Notes: generated by a model from the sequence alone, not told the origin. A DNA stretch of 64,000 nt from Hofstenia miamia (GCA_004352715.1 SCFE01000039.1:742108-806107), one strand, 5' to 3'; positions 49,610 through 61,265 are shown, counted from the first letter of the stretch. Program-made: numbers and translations.

Positions 49610-50495
49610 CATCCAACATTGAGTAACTACAAAAACATTCACACATTGATAATATTATTATATAGTGTATATATTCGTTTGTAGTTAATTATTTGTTTAT
49701 ATTTTAATTTTTTCTCATGTGTTAGTTCCCTAGAATTTTGTATACAAATATTCCCGCAAAAAATTTGCTTTAATGCTTATGATAATAATAATTAATATTA
49801 TTCTGTCTACTATGCATGTTTTTCAGTAATTATTATGTCAAATTACACAGTAAATTTTAAAGGAAAATATCATTTCGTAATAATTTCTTTAGTAAAGTTT
49901 GAAAATCCAGTCAAATGTGAAATATCACTATTAAAATTTATTTTTTCTATTTTGCAAAAAAATTTTTGCTAGTCACTCTTAAAAATGATAAATAACGGAG
50001 TCAGTAAGCAGATATGATCTTTCTTTCCAGAAAAGAACAAGAGCATTCATGAATATAGAATCCATAGCCAGTTTACAGCTTAAAGTTGATCAGATTATGG
50101 CCAGTCCATACAGGATAATCAGGGCAGGTAAATTCAGGCATAGCAGGACAGGATAAAATTGAGATCCAGTAAAATCGGGATAAATCTATAATAAATATTG
50201 AAGATTGAAAACCTGAATAGATCAACATTATATTATTCAAAAATTTTAGCAGTCCTATAGTGTCATAATAGTGTTTCAAAATCGTTATGCATTAGGGTCG
50301 ATTTTGAAATTGACTCTGTTAACAATAACCTGCAAAACTTTTTGACAAAAAATGTTGATTTTTAGAATTATTTCACAAGTTGTTGATTGTCTCTTTAACA
50401 AAAGCACAGTTCTATCACAGCTTGATGTCGACGTGCTTGCAATTCCTGCAACTAGTCCATATTTTTAACAATAAATTTAGATTTTTTTTTAATCC
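49610..50495. other. AT-rich stretch without a supported gene
   Basis: A short G+C patch with cagg/gacagg repeats lies near 50085-50160 (ccagtccatacaggataatcagggcagg). No element was recognised. Confidence 0.4.
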
Positions 50496-50497
50496 TA

Positions 50498-50871
50498 CTA
50501 GCCCAGGTGGAGCACATTATGCTTCGCCACCTGCTTTTGTTACTGTTAGTCAGATTGGGTTGGAACTTTATGAGTTTTCGTCAAATATTATATTGGATCA
50601 GAAAAAATTTTAAAAAACTTGAACGTCAGTATATTTTTGCAAACTTTCCCCAAATGTTAACATATTTCGTGTGTCATCACCTGACAAAAAAATTCTAAAA
50701 TTTTTTTTGGAAGAACCTAACTAATATAAAATGCTGTAATTATGGTCAAAATTCGATGTTAATAGTTTAACTCTATCAAAAGTTATAGAGGTGGAGCACT
50801 ATCGGCTTCACCCGGAGTTTCTAAGAATCTTAAAAGTCTGGAGCTAATAAGGTAAAGCGGAGGGTAGTAGT
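50498..50871 (+). repeat. Dispersed repeat, copy 1 (possible MITE)
   Basis: Shares with 55715-55960 a row of blocks: AAAAAATTTT, a TCATCAC block, ACAAAAAATT, CTATCAAAAGTTATA, GGAG(C/T)ACTA and GCT(A/G)(A/G)TAA(G)GT(A)AAG. The left end CTACTAGCCC and the inverted right end CTACTACCCT are similar over their first 6-9 bases, so it may be a short inverted-repeat element. Related G+C words occur inside (GGAGCACATTATGCTTCGCC). No coding capacity. Confidence 0.45.
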
Positions 50872-51996
50872 TTATGTTACCTCCAAGATATTTTTTGAAA
50901 TGCATTTCCTCGTTCAACTTTTTTACCATACTTTTAATAAATATTTAATTTTCTTGATTAGCGGGCCAGTATGCGTTGGCAAATGTGCTTAAGGAAATAT
51001 TGGAAGACAACATATTATTTTAACGTAACGACGAGATTGCACTACATTGTGTTATGCTATATACATGTATATTTCTGTTCAAAAGCTTGTTAATGAGATG
51101 ATGGTATTGCAGATTAAAACATTGCAAATGTGTGAAGATAAAAAACTGCTGGTTGAATTACTGATTACGCATGTCTGCAGAAGTAATTTTATATGAAAAT
51201 TATGAGAATTTACGATGAAATAAACACCAATTCAGACAGGACAGGATAATTTGTGTTTGAAACTCAACCCTAGATCTGATATATTCATATCAAAGGTAAT
51301 AAAAAATTTTATGAATGAGAAGAGGGTTGGTTTTCTCAACTCCTTTATGTTATTCAATGTCAAGAAAACCGTTTAGCAAAATCGTCATGAAAACTGCAGA
51401 TATAGAAAATTGCTTCCCTTTGATGTGGAGAAGTCGATCGTTCAATATACATCTCGATTGTCCAATGGAAAGTAGTTTTAAGAACATAAGAAATATAAGG
51501 GTAGTCAGAAAATATTAAAATATTGCATGGCTCGGAAGAAAATACAAACGTAGACACAATTGGTATTCATTAAAATCATTAACTGAAACAATTGCGCATT
51601 TAAATTGTAGTAAACGAGCTTGAACATTGTTAAACAACTGATAAAATCATTGAAAATAGGGATTTATAAAAAGCAAAATAAAATCTAGTTTAAGCCATTT
51701 GGTTACCATCAATTTAGTCTACATTTTCAAACATTTTTTATTATTAAGAAATTTAGAAATCCTTAAGAAATTAAAGCGTATATGTGCTTTCCATTATTCT
51801 GAACATTTGTGTTAAGATTTTTTCTGAGCCTAATGTACGTGAAAAGCATTAACAATTTTTTTATGAAACATAGGACATCCTATTTATTCAAAGAACATTC
51901 AAATTCTATCCATGCCTAATGTTCAAATGATACGGCGTTTGAACAACAACTAACCATGATAATTTCATTTTTTGTATATAGATCATCCAAACTTTT

Positions 51997-52720
51997 TCAA
52001 GTGTGCTGTGTAGAGAAATTCTGTTCTAACGACTTTGGAAAGGCATTCAACAGCTGTTCACCCGTTGCAGAATATTGTGTCTCCTGAAAGAAATGTGAAA
52101 GAGATCCATGATGCTAAAATATTTTTGGTATTACTATGAGAATGTGAAAGAGCTGTGCATTTGCAGAATCTCAACTCTTACTTTGTATCCATTATTCAAT
52201 ATAATTCGTGTTAAGTGTGTGAGTGGTCAACAGCATGTTACTGATCTAGAATTTAGGAATATCAATATTTTGGTTTTTGTTTTTCTTGGCTTTGCAAATG
52301 TCCTAAAACGTTGTTGACAAAACTAAATTTAGAAAAATCGAACAATTTACTAATATTATTTACATTAATTTGTAATTAAATTGAAAATTAACAGCAATTC
52401 GGCAAAATGTAACTCTTTCAAAAAATGGAGAATTGGTAAAATTTGGCAAAAATTGTAAAGAATTGGTATTTTAGTCATAATTTGTCTGGCTCGCATCATG
52501 TTAAAACTGAGGTCAAAATGGAAGCATAACATCTAAAGCCAAATTTTTTTTCAAATATTTGAATGACAATGTCCCTACAAATACCAGAAATGGATCTGTA
52601 CGGATATTCAATTTGTAAAAAATAAGTCACCAATGAAAGTTACAACCTATTGCAAGAAATTTGATTCTTATTATATTATTTTTTCAGTAAGTTTCTAATG
52701 TTGAGACCACGTAAACTATT

Positions 52721-52755
<35 letters not shown>

Positions 52756-53917
52756 CGCATATTACTACATAATGTATTGACTATTCATTCATACATGTAT
52801 AATGAAAGTTGGATAATCATAAATTATTTGTTTGGAAAACTATTTAATTTATAGTAATGGGCTTCATTTCATTGAAAGTCTTGAATTAAAACAGATACAA
52901 CTCTTTTTATAAAAAGATGAGCTGAGAAACTGCTGATAATCTTGTTATTTATAAATGTTTAACAGTAGACTGACCCATAGTTGGGTGGATAGAGTCGACC
53001 AGTTTTCCAAGCTGGTAGCATGTAACCTCTTCTTTACTTGCCATCCAAAATTTGGCTGTTCTTATTCATTGTACTTTTCTTATATGTAAATAATTCTAAG
53101 ATTGTCATTCTTAAAACATGCCCAAGTAAATGCATTGACCAAAATAACATATTTGCCAAGTTGATAAGGTTTTTTGAAAGCCACATTAATAAGGGTATAT
53201 TTATATTCTTCCTTCATTCTTCCCTGAATAACAAACTACATAATTCTCTTTCAATGGTAGCCAAAAGTTAACAATGTTACATGTCTTTTTTACCACCCTG
53301 TAGATTAAACAATTATGTTTTATAAGAATGACTGTTAATATAAATGCATGTAATGAGTGAAGCGCTGTCGAAGAAATTTAACTTAATTAAATTCACTTAA
53401 AAAGTGAAATAATCGTCCACAAATAGCTTAGTATTGAACTGATAAATATTCAAAAGGATATAAAATTTTAATCACGACTTGTAAGCTAAATTGACATGAA
53501 ATTGGCGTAACTTCAATTTCTCTTCGATTTTGAAACCCATTAACGAAGTGGTTGTGACCATAAAGTGTCAAAATTTTTGTATAATATATAATCTTATAAA
53601 AGCCAATAAATAACGCAGTAAATCCTATCATAAATGACTCAAATCAGGGGCAATGCTTATGTAAGAATTCATAAATGAGCTTTTCCATAGTTTGCGCCAA
53701 ATGTAACCAATGCTAAAGGTTGATATAAAAGGAATGAAGACACATTTTATTCAAGATTACAACATGATTGTTGAAGCTTTGCGATGCATATAAACTTTGT
53801 GCAAGATACCTGTTCAATAAAATGTTTATGGTTTCGTACCATCCTGGGTCCAATTTTGAAGCTGATTGTTTCTAGCGCGGTTTGTTTCGTTCCTGTAAAT
53901 CTGTTTCTGATGCTGTA
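51997..53917 (-). CDS. Gene model 4 (last two exons), product unknown
   Basis: Exon 53810-53917 (108 nt, 36 codons, phase 0 both ends) follows a good acceptor (tttgttctcag) and precedes a good donor (GAACAG then gtatct). It reads TKQTALETISFKIGPRMV and more, with clearly raised G+C; the other two minus frames are closed. The proposed terminal exon, 52083 down to 51997, follows an excellent acceptor (ctctttcacatttctttcag), starts in the matching phase (ETQYSATGEQLLNAFPKS) and ends at TGA. AATAAA lies about 110 bases beyond it on the same strand. An upstream exon could be the segment at 59189-59380. No family recognised. Confidence 0.4.
52723..52750. repeat. (TA)n microsatellite
   Basis: About 14 TA units; lies inside the proposed intron of gene model 4. 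Confidence 0.9.
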
Positions 53918-54154
53918 CTGAGAACAAATGTGCAAAAATTATTTATTTATTAATCAAGTTGAACAAATAATGGCAAGCTTGCTGTGAGAGAGAGAATATC
54001 CGCATGTGGTGTAGAGTGAAATTTTGGTTGTGGGAATTCTTGTGTTAATTTGTGGGCCAAGAATTTTTGTAGCCAGCATCAATAATTCTAAAAAATTATG
54101 GTTTTAGCATTAATCACAATATTGTGAAGATAGTGAATAAATTCTAAAATTGTA

Positions 54155-54726
54155 TAACTCAAGTAAAAAATGTGGCCACATTATAAACACATTTTTGATA
54201 ACAAACGAAAGACAAATAGAGGCTTATAAAATATATTTGAAAATATAATTGTCTAAGCTTGTAACCTGGTGACAAACTTATTTGACAAGCTTGCCATGCA
54301 AAGCGTGACATGCAGATAAACATCTTGAAACTGAATCCATTAAGCAGACTCTAACTTCTTGACTTATTTTGTGTTGCGATTCAAGGATGCAACTCTTTAA
54401 TTCTTTCAGAGTTGTGGGAATTTTTTTCTCGACAAAATCCTTCAGAATCTGCCACACGTTCTCTATGGGTACTAGATCTGGCGAATTCGGTGGCCATTGC
54501 ATACCTTGAATATTATAATTAGTAAAAAATTTTTTGTCGATTTTGAGATATGAGGGGTTGCTCCATTTTGTTCTAAGATCCATGAATCGGGATATAAATA
54601 GGTTGCGTATGGTACAAATATGGTATTTGCAATATTTTGAACTATTAATTGTACCAGTGCCATCTAGTGTGAAAACTAATGATAGTCAAATTTTGAAAAG
54701 TGGCCACTTTTTTTACTTGAGCTCTA
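54155..54726 (-). mobile_element. Tc1-like element with internal deletion, about 570 bp
   Basis: The left end reads ACTCAAGTAAAAAATGTGGC and the inverted right end reads GAGCTCAAGTAAAAAAAGTG. They share CTCAAGTAAAAAA and a following GTGGCCAC. Both are preceded by TATA, consistent with a TA target. The element faces left and holds only the last part of a transposase, so about half of a full Tc1 element (usually 1.3-1.6 kb) is missing from its 5' side. Confidence 0.7.
54278..54690 (-). pseudogene. Tc1-type transposase C-terminal remnant
   Basis: Two overlapping minus frames make up the end of a Tc1 transposase. One (from 54663) has PYATYLYPDSWILEQNGATP, the second catalytic box, with Asn in place of the catalytic Asp. 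The other (to 54278) has QWPPNSPDLVPIENVWQILK with the catalytic Glu, then the usual helical tail. A one-step frameshift lies between. Allowing for it, the spacing is 34 residues (DD34E). The DNA-binding region and the first catalytic Asp are deleted. Both the Asn and the shift make it inactive. Confidence 0.8.
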
Positions 54727-54882
54727 TAATAATTTTATGGATATTAATACATATTAAAATATCCAAAAATCCTCGTTGACTACAAAAGTTTTGTATTGAA
54801 ATGGTTGACAGTTTTGTCAAAAAATGGAGTGTGGGGACTTGTGGCCCAAATTTTTATTCCGATGTGTGGTGTGCATTTGCAG

Positions 54883-56373
54883 ATATTTCTTATGGATTAG
54901 GGTGGATTGTTGCTGCATAAATGTCATCCCACGGCAAACCTGCCGAATGGAAGTATTCCATACATAATTTAGATTAGCAACTAGAGTATTGTAATATAAT
55001 AGAAAACTCTAAATCAAATTGGTCCCGGTCCCAATTGAAGTAGGAAATTTGGTCCCGGTACCGTATTGATTGCGTCTCATGCTTTGTTTTTTGATCCGTT
55101 CATTGTTCCGCAAGACCTGTTCTACAGGATTCTGTTTTGTAAATTATACCCAATGGTATGTGGTGCAGAAGTTATAATAAATTTTTCTTTTATTGCTGTA
55201 AATGGATTAAGTATTAGAGCATCAAAGTTGTTGTTCTTCCATAATTCTGTAACTTTAGAAATGTGGTAATCTATTGGGACTTGGATGTAGTAAGCCGCGC
55301 TTTCCAAGAGAGTGTGGAGCAACTGACCAATCTTCACAATGCTGTAAGGAAATTCAAGGAATGTGCAGAAATTTTACATTATGCTTAAATACTGTAATGA
55401 AAATTCATGATAAACACATTCTTTGTAGAACTTAAATAATGAGATTCAAGTATTGCAATTTTGATCAACATTGTAGAAGGTATTGCATTGCTATATTGCA
55501 CTGTCTAAATTTTTTTCAGAAAATTTGAAAAACTAGTTTACAGTGATCAAGTGAATCTGGGACTTCAGTGACACTTATATATTTTAAAATAATTGGTTTT
55601 GTGTACAGTTAATGAATGTCCTTCTTCACATGTTGACGAGTTTTTTTAATACAATATACCATATACATGTAGAGTAATGGTAAGTGTGTAATCAACAGCT
55701 GCGTCAGTCTGAATTGAAAGTTAACACCAAATTATGAAATCAACACCAATAATATTCATACGCGCGAAAAAAAATATGTACAAAAAATTTTCAAAAAGTT
55801 CGTGATGCCATCACATGATAACAAAAAATTTTGGAATTTTTACTGAGAAAAGTCTGCTGATAATAGCACAATCCTATCAAAAGTTATACGCCGGAGTACT
55901 AGGGACGTCAAAAGCACGGGGCTGGTAAAGTTAAGAGGCCCTCTATTAGCTGCACATTTAATTTTAATTAAGGACTCTGTAATTGTAATTGTAAGCCTTT
56001 ATTTATTTAATTGAAGAATGATTATAATTGATTGAAATATAACAGGGCATGGTATAATAATGTATCATATATGATGCATCTTTCTCAAGAAGTTGTTGAT
56101 ACAATTGAATTTATTTGTGTTTGCAAAAACCACGGCCAACTTTATTTGTTGTAGTAACGAACTAAAATCCAAGACAGCTAATGCCTATGTTGCACTCAAA
56201 ATTCAATAATTTAGACATACGACGGCAATGATATTACTATTGTTTTTCCAGCCCTGAATCTAAAGTTAGCCGATCAGACCATTTTTGCTGGAGGTAATGA
56301 CAAGTCTATGATATTAGATGATAAAGGTGATAATTTGGCATGGGCAGATTGTGGTACTCTTGATTTAGGAAAT
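54883..56373 (+). CDS. Gene model 5 (three exons, Cys-containing), product unknown
   Basis: Exons 54883-54952, 55259-55343 and 56252-56373 are joined in consistent phase. The third is the strongest: acceptor attactattgtttttccag, a perfect donor (AAT then gtaagtaa), and a single open frame of 40 codons (LNLKLADQTIFAGGNDKSM, then WADCGTLDLGN). The second reads KCGNLLGLGCSKPRFPRECG and ATDQSSQC (five Cys in 28 codons) before donor gtaagg. The first reads WIRVDCCCINVIPRQTCRME. The Cys content would suit an extracellular or disulphide-rich protein, but I recognise no domain. The ends are not defined. The first exon has a weak donor (gtattc). The minus strand is also open over part of the second exon (55122-55337). 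Confidence 0.4.
55715..55960 (+). repeat. Dispersed repeat, copy 2
   Basis: Relative of 50498-50871 (CTATCAAAAGTTATA block near 55878, gctggtaaagttaag near 55922). It lies in the second intron of gene model 5. More diverged at its left end. Confidence 0.45.
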
Positions 56374-56515
56374 GTAAGTAATCCCATTCTGAATAGAACC
56401 TGTGGTTCATATTTCAAAAATTTCATTTGAATTTTGCAATTTTGACATGAGATAAACATTGTTTGCACTGGAAATATGATTTTGTCACAAAGGGCAGTGT
56501 TTCGGCCAGCAGAGT

Positions 56516-56625
56516 TGGGATTGGTCGATTTTTTAGGCTCAAGCCCGGCCAGCCCAATACAGAGAGTTCTGGCCCATTTCAAAATACCCATTATTAGGCC
56601 CAAACCAGCCCAAATTTTTTTTCTA
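56516..56625. repeat. GC-rich GGCCC repeat island
   Basis: Contains aagcccggccagccc, ctggccca, aggcccaaaccagccc. A second patch (58205-58250, gtccggcccagcccggccctgcccagtccgaccc) has the same orientation. They belong with the islands at 6.1, 29.8 and 45.9 kb. Confidence 0.45.
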
Positions 56626-56816
56626 TTGCGCTACTGATAATGTATTTTGCCTCATTGAGATCTATAAGGACTACATTATGAATTTATTTGATTAGAAAAT
56701 TTGTTAATGCCTTGATTAATAGGTGCATATCCACTTTAGTCTGTCTATAATGCTAATTCAATTCTGTTCAAATTCAAATTGCATTGTTAACCTTAATACA
56801 ATAAACGTGTCATGCA

Positions 56817-56850
56817 CAGCCGTAGGCCTGGGGGGGCTAAAGAGTTCAAC
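56817..56850 (+). mobile_element. hAT-like terminus
   Basis: CAGCCGTAGGCCTG, a run of G, then CTAAAG; similar to the ends at 7340, 12183 and 15962. Solo end. Confidence 0.35.
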
Positions 56851-57680
56851 CCTTCATGAAGCAGATGTGAGTAAATTATTGCACTTGGCTACCAAATAGA
56901 ATTGAATGTGCATTTTCACAAATGTTACTAATGAAAACAAAAATTTTCTAAATTGTTTTACATTTGTGCACAGAGTCGTCTTAAATTGCATAGAATATTT
57001 TTTAACTTTTTGTTGTTTCTTCTTAAAATTGTTAAACACTTTCATCTCACAAAGTGTAAAATCTCAAAAATCAGGGTGCACAATATAAATGAAGTATGTC
57101 TCCTGCTTTTATAAATTGTTATGCTTATATTTTAATTTTTTGCAAATTTTGCACTGAAATCTAATATTGCAATTAGCTTTTGCATATAAGCAAGCTTTAA
57201 GAAAAGGGAATCCCAACAATCATATTCTGTTACTCTTTTATCCAAACATTTCGTTAAAAATTATTTCTATATTAAAATGAAATTAATTTGTGTTTATTGT
57301 ATTAGTATGTGTATTTTTACAAGTTTTACAAAACTACCATAGCTTCACTATAAAATTTATGTAATGTTTTAAGGAAAATAATACTTTCCTGTATATCCAA
57401 ACAATATTTCCCCTAAAATAAGAGGTAGCAAATGTGTTTTTGTTTGTTATTCTTTAAATGCATGCTTGCAGCATGTGCTAAGCATACTCAGGTGTCCTGA
57501 ATACCAGAAGTTGAAAATATATTGGGATTTAGAGTCATTATAATAATAATAATAATAATACTATTTTTGAAGTAACAACCCTTTAAAATATTGCAACTCC
57601 CTGCCGAGTACTATGCCCTATGGCCAAGCTATCATATTATGTCAGGTTTCCTACGTTCTTCCTGCCGCCACCAATAACTT
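56850..57680. other. AT-rich stretch without a supported gene
   Basis: Nothing apart from a short (TAA)n run at 57539-57560. Confidence 0.45.
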
Positions 57681-57682
57681 AG

Positions 57683-57683
<1 letters not shown>

Positions 57684-57715
<32 letters not shown>

Positions 57716-57888
57716 NNNNNNNNNNNNNNNNNNNNNNNNNNNNNNNNNNNNNNNNNNNNNNNNNNNNNNNNNNNNNNNNNNNNNNNNNNNNNNNNNNNNN
57801 NNNNNNNNNNNNNNNNNNNNNNNNNNNNNNNNNNNNNNNNNNNNNNNNNNNNNNNNNNNNNNNNNNNNNNNNNNNNNNNNNNNNNNNN

Positions 57889-57917
<29 letters not shown>
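57684..57917. repeat. (TA)n array interrupted by a 173-base gap
   Basis: TA tract to 57715, N at 57716-57888, TA tract to 57917. The gap is wholly inside the array, so the true repeat length is unknown. Confidence 0.95.
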
Positions 57918-57919
<2 letters not shown>

Positions 57920-59188
57920 CCACAACTACCAGAACTGCAATCGTCCTTTTTGTCACTTAGAAAACATATCAGTTTTTATGTATTCAATTACTAAAATTCT
58001 CTGCCAATTTGCATCAACTTACATCAGGGAGGGAGATTTCAGAAACGCTCTTTGCTTATAGCAGACAAAATTTAGATGTTAGAAGCATTGCACCAGCCAA
58101 AAATGCAGGGCTGAATAAATTTAAAGAGATTTTTTGTTATTTGCAAAGTTTATGTTTTCAAGTGTATTTTTTCATTAATTTCAAAAACCAATTAAAACAT
58201 TAGTCCCAAAGTCCGGCCCAGCCCGGCCCTGCCCAGTCCGACCCAACAAGCTGTTAGTAACAAAACGAGTATAAAACAACGTTATGTAAAAAGTTTTAAT
58301 GTGAACTAAAAGATACAAGTATGTATAGTACTGTGGTATGAAATGAACCATACATGCTAGGCCACGACAACTTATGATGACTCTTTACTAGTTCTGTGGT
58401 TAGCTTGACGGGGACCTGTAAACGTATACCTGATCCACCCACACAACCCAATTTGAACTTTGCATTTCAGAAATAATCTCTGAAATCAAATGATGTTTGT
58501 TCATATTATCGATTTTTATCAGCTGAGCTTTGTTGAATATGTAGTTATTTTTTGTTCAAGCCTGTGGTTTTTCATGCCCAGGTTTCTGTCAGAACAACAA
58601 GTGTTGAAAAGACGATTCTGCTACTGATTTCTAAACAACTGACAAATCATCAAAGAAAGTCTTAACTAGTGGCAATGGAATTTAGAAAATGGATACAGCA
58701 CAACATTAGTTATTGGTATTTGGAAATTGATTGTCAACTCGAAGTTTTGATATCACTCATACAAAATTTTATATTTGAGGATAATTTGCTATACGGTAGC
58801 AATCATGTCTTTTTGCAAAAAATTGATTGAATCGTTTACATCATTGACTTTAATCTGATGATTAAAATTGACAATCTGAGTAGATTATAAATCATAATTC
58901 CAGTTTTTTATTGTCATTCTAAGAAAATGCTTCCATAATTTATGATAATAGTTAAAACTTGATATTTATATAATTTCCTGCACCGGCCCGCAACTAAATA
59001 AAGGCTTTTTAAATGCAGTTCTTCTTTAAAACAAAAAATTCATATCCATTCTTGTTGCAAACAGTAATTCTTCTTTGACGAAATCTTTTCCAGCATTACG
59101 TCTGTAGACTCAGTCATATTTATATTCATGGACAGAAAACTAACAGCACAAAAGCAAGTACTTTTGAAACTCAACAAAGACACTTCAC
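57918..59188. other. Gene-free stretch with one GC-rich island
   Basis: Apart from the island at 58205-58250 I see no firm feature. On the minus strand 58428 down to about 58340 is open after an acceptor-like tacgtttacag (VPVKLTTELVKSHHKLSWPS). Its phase would fit between the exons at 59189 and 53917, but its donor is poor. Confidence 0.35.
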
Positions 59189-59380
59189 CAGGGCATTGGT
59201 TTTGGCTGTCGCTTTTCCACTTAGCTGATTAGCATATCTAGAAACAGCCGCGAGGAGGCTATCTTCTGGGAGAACCTTTGCACACTGTCCTTTCAGTTTT
59301 CTTCTTGAAAGTACCATTTCTTTCACTTGAGAATGCTTGTCTATCAAATCTTCCTTAGATTTAATATTGATAGCATTCAT
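59189..59380 (-). CDS. Candidate exon, product unknown
   Basis: The minus strand is open for 64 codons from an ATG at 59380 (MNAINIKSKEDLIDKHSQ) to a fair donor (CTG then gtgaag), ending in phase 0. The frame continues only five codons into the intron to a TGA. Residues such as SRRKLKGQCAKVLPEDSLLA and NQLSGKATAKT, with raised G+C and mixed codon use, look like real protein. It could be a first coding exon or an internal exon with an acceptor just upstream (no clear pyrimidine tract). Its phase would allow joining to 53917 in gene model 4. No family recognised. Confidence 0.35.
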
Positions 59381-59399
59381 GCTTCATAAAAAATCTTTT

Positions 59400-61260
59400 T
59401 ATACATTTGTTGATATCTTCACTAAAAGTTTATCTGTTAGCAAGATCTCAGTTTTTGATTGATTTTTTTTCGATTAGCACTGCAATTCGTGAATTTCTGA
59501 TCCATGCTTGCTTTGAATAAAAATTTACCTATGCTTATCAACTTATTTTCAAATTCAGAAAAACCTTATATATAATCTCACATTTATTAAGGTTAGAAAA
59601 AACTAAGAGCCCAAAATATTTACAAACAATCCAAATAAGTTTAAATTTTTGAGCAATATGAAGATTAGCTTATAATCAAAAACTGCTTAAGTCCATTTCA
59701 GATGTCTCTATGAATGGTAGATAATTGAAAATTTTGATAATTCTAAAATTTTTGCAAATCTTATACAAATTGAATATCAAGGTAAAGCCCATAATGCACT
59801 AAGAACCATCAGCTGCTTCATTTGCCTTTTAAAGAAATTATTGAATACTGTTCTAAAAAAATTTAAAATTTAGTAAAAATTGAAAATAATGTCAAGCTTT
59901 TGAAATTCTCCAATCTTAGATGTCAACAATGTTCAAGAGCGCCTGCTGACAAATTTTCGTAGCTCTGATGTAATTGTCATCAGAAAACAGCCTCATTACT
60001 TATAAATCTGTTATCCTTGGTCTCTATTCTAGAGGTGAAGAAATTTGTAGGCTGTGAATCATTTTCAACATGATCCAAAAGAATCTAATCTTCTAATTTT
60101 GATGGTACGATCTGATCCTATTTAACCATTGAAATTTTTTCAAGAAATGAACATGACCTATGGGTCCTCAAGAGTCAGCTTAACAAACTTTCAGCTTTGC
60201 TCACACTTTTAGAGGTTATCTTTCCATTGACTGAACTGCTCACCCATCTTTCTAATGCAAACATCAACTGCCATCTTCAACACATTGTCCTTAGCAGAAC
60301 AGACTGACTGTCATTTGAACTAATACTTAAACTAATTGAAGCAAACCAGTCATTTGTGAACTGCTAATCACCTCCTTCTCTGCTTTCTACACTATCAGTG
60401 AGTGAGATAAACAAATTTTTCATAGAGCCTCTACATTTGCATTTCGTTTTATGACAGAAGATACTACATTCTACCAAACATTATTTAAGCATCAGCCATA
60501 TGGATGGGTCATCTTAAACAGAAACAGAGGTACAAACTTAGGAAAGCTTTCTGTCATGCATCTAAAGCACTGCAGATACCAACAGACTGGGTAATAAATA
60601 AAATGAATATTGCCATTAGAAGGAAACTTTCTTGTACACAAAATCAAAACAACCCCTGATCATATGCTTTGCACAGCATTAGTTAAAAGAAAAGGATGTT
60701 ATGATAAACCCCTTTAAAGAGAAATTGATACAATATTTAGTCAAACCACTCTTATGCAGGTTTCATTTATAACAAGGGCATGTTAGCTTCTTGCTGGTGG
60801 CAGTTTTATCAAGCCTTTGTAGTCTAATTTTAGTCCCTTTAATTTGATCGTTTTGTTTGTTCCTTTTTATCTTTGGATACAGGAATTTATTTTATTGTGG
60901 CATAAAGACATTAAACATTTCATTATTCTTTATTTTATTAAAATTTCAATATTAATTTTACGATTTTATTTTATACTGATTCGACATGACGACCACCGCA
61001 GGACACCAAGTACATGCATTGTTTAATAATTAATCAGTGGAAGCTCCGATATATCCAACAAGAAGATGATGAACTATGGAAAGAAAAGATGGAATCTTTG
61101 TGCAATTTGATTGCAGGTAGAGTTAATATTTCTCTAGGGAAATCAAGAAATCAAAAAAATTTTTATATATATATAGAATTGCAGAAGACCCAGCTAACCT
61201 AACCTAGTTATGCTTAAATCAGTTAAGTTGAGTTAGTCGAAGTCCCTTTAACAGCAATAG
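59400..61260. other. Mixed stretch, partly coding-like, no gene fixed
   Basis: 59.4-59.9 kb is ordinary AT-rich DNA. 59.9-60.7 kb has more G+C and short polar open runs in changing frames (for example GHLKQKQRYKLRKAFCHASK near 60.51 kb) that could be old retroelement coding sequence. No diagnostic motif was found. Confidence 0.3.
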
Positions 61261-61265
61261 ACAAG

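Noticed and set aside
55122-55337. 71-codon minus-strand frame
   Set aside because: It looks protein-like and has an acceptor near 55345, but no good donor. It overlaps a plus-strand exon with matching phase to its neighbours, so I kept the plus-strand reading.
58023-58110. Minus-strand segment with a very good acceptor (ctttaaatttattcag) and donor (gtaagttg)
   Set aside because: All three frames of the 88-nt segment contain stops. It shows that paired splice-like signals arise by chance in this DNA.
61186-61205. Telomere-like CCTAA units (ctaacctaacctag)
   Set aside because: Only two to three units, inside ordinary sequence; not a telomeric tract.
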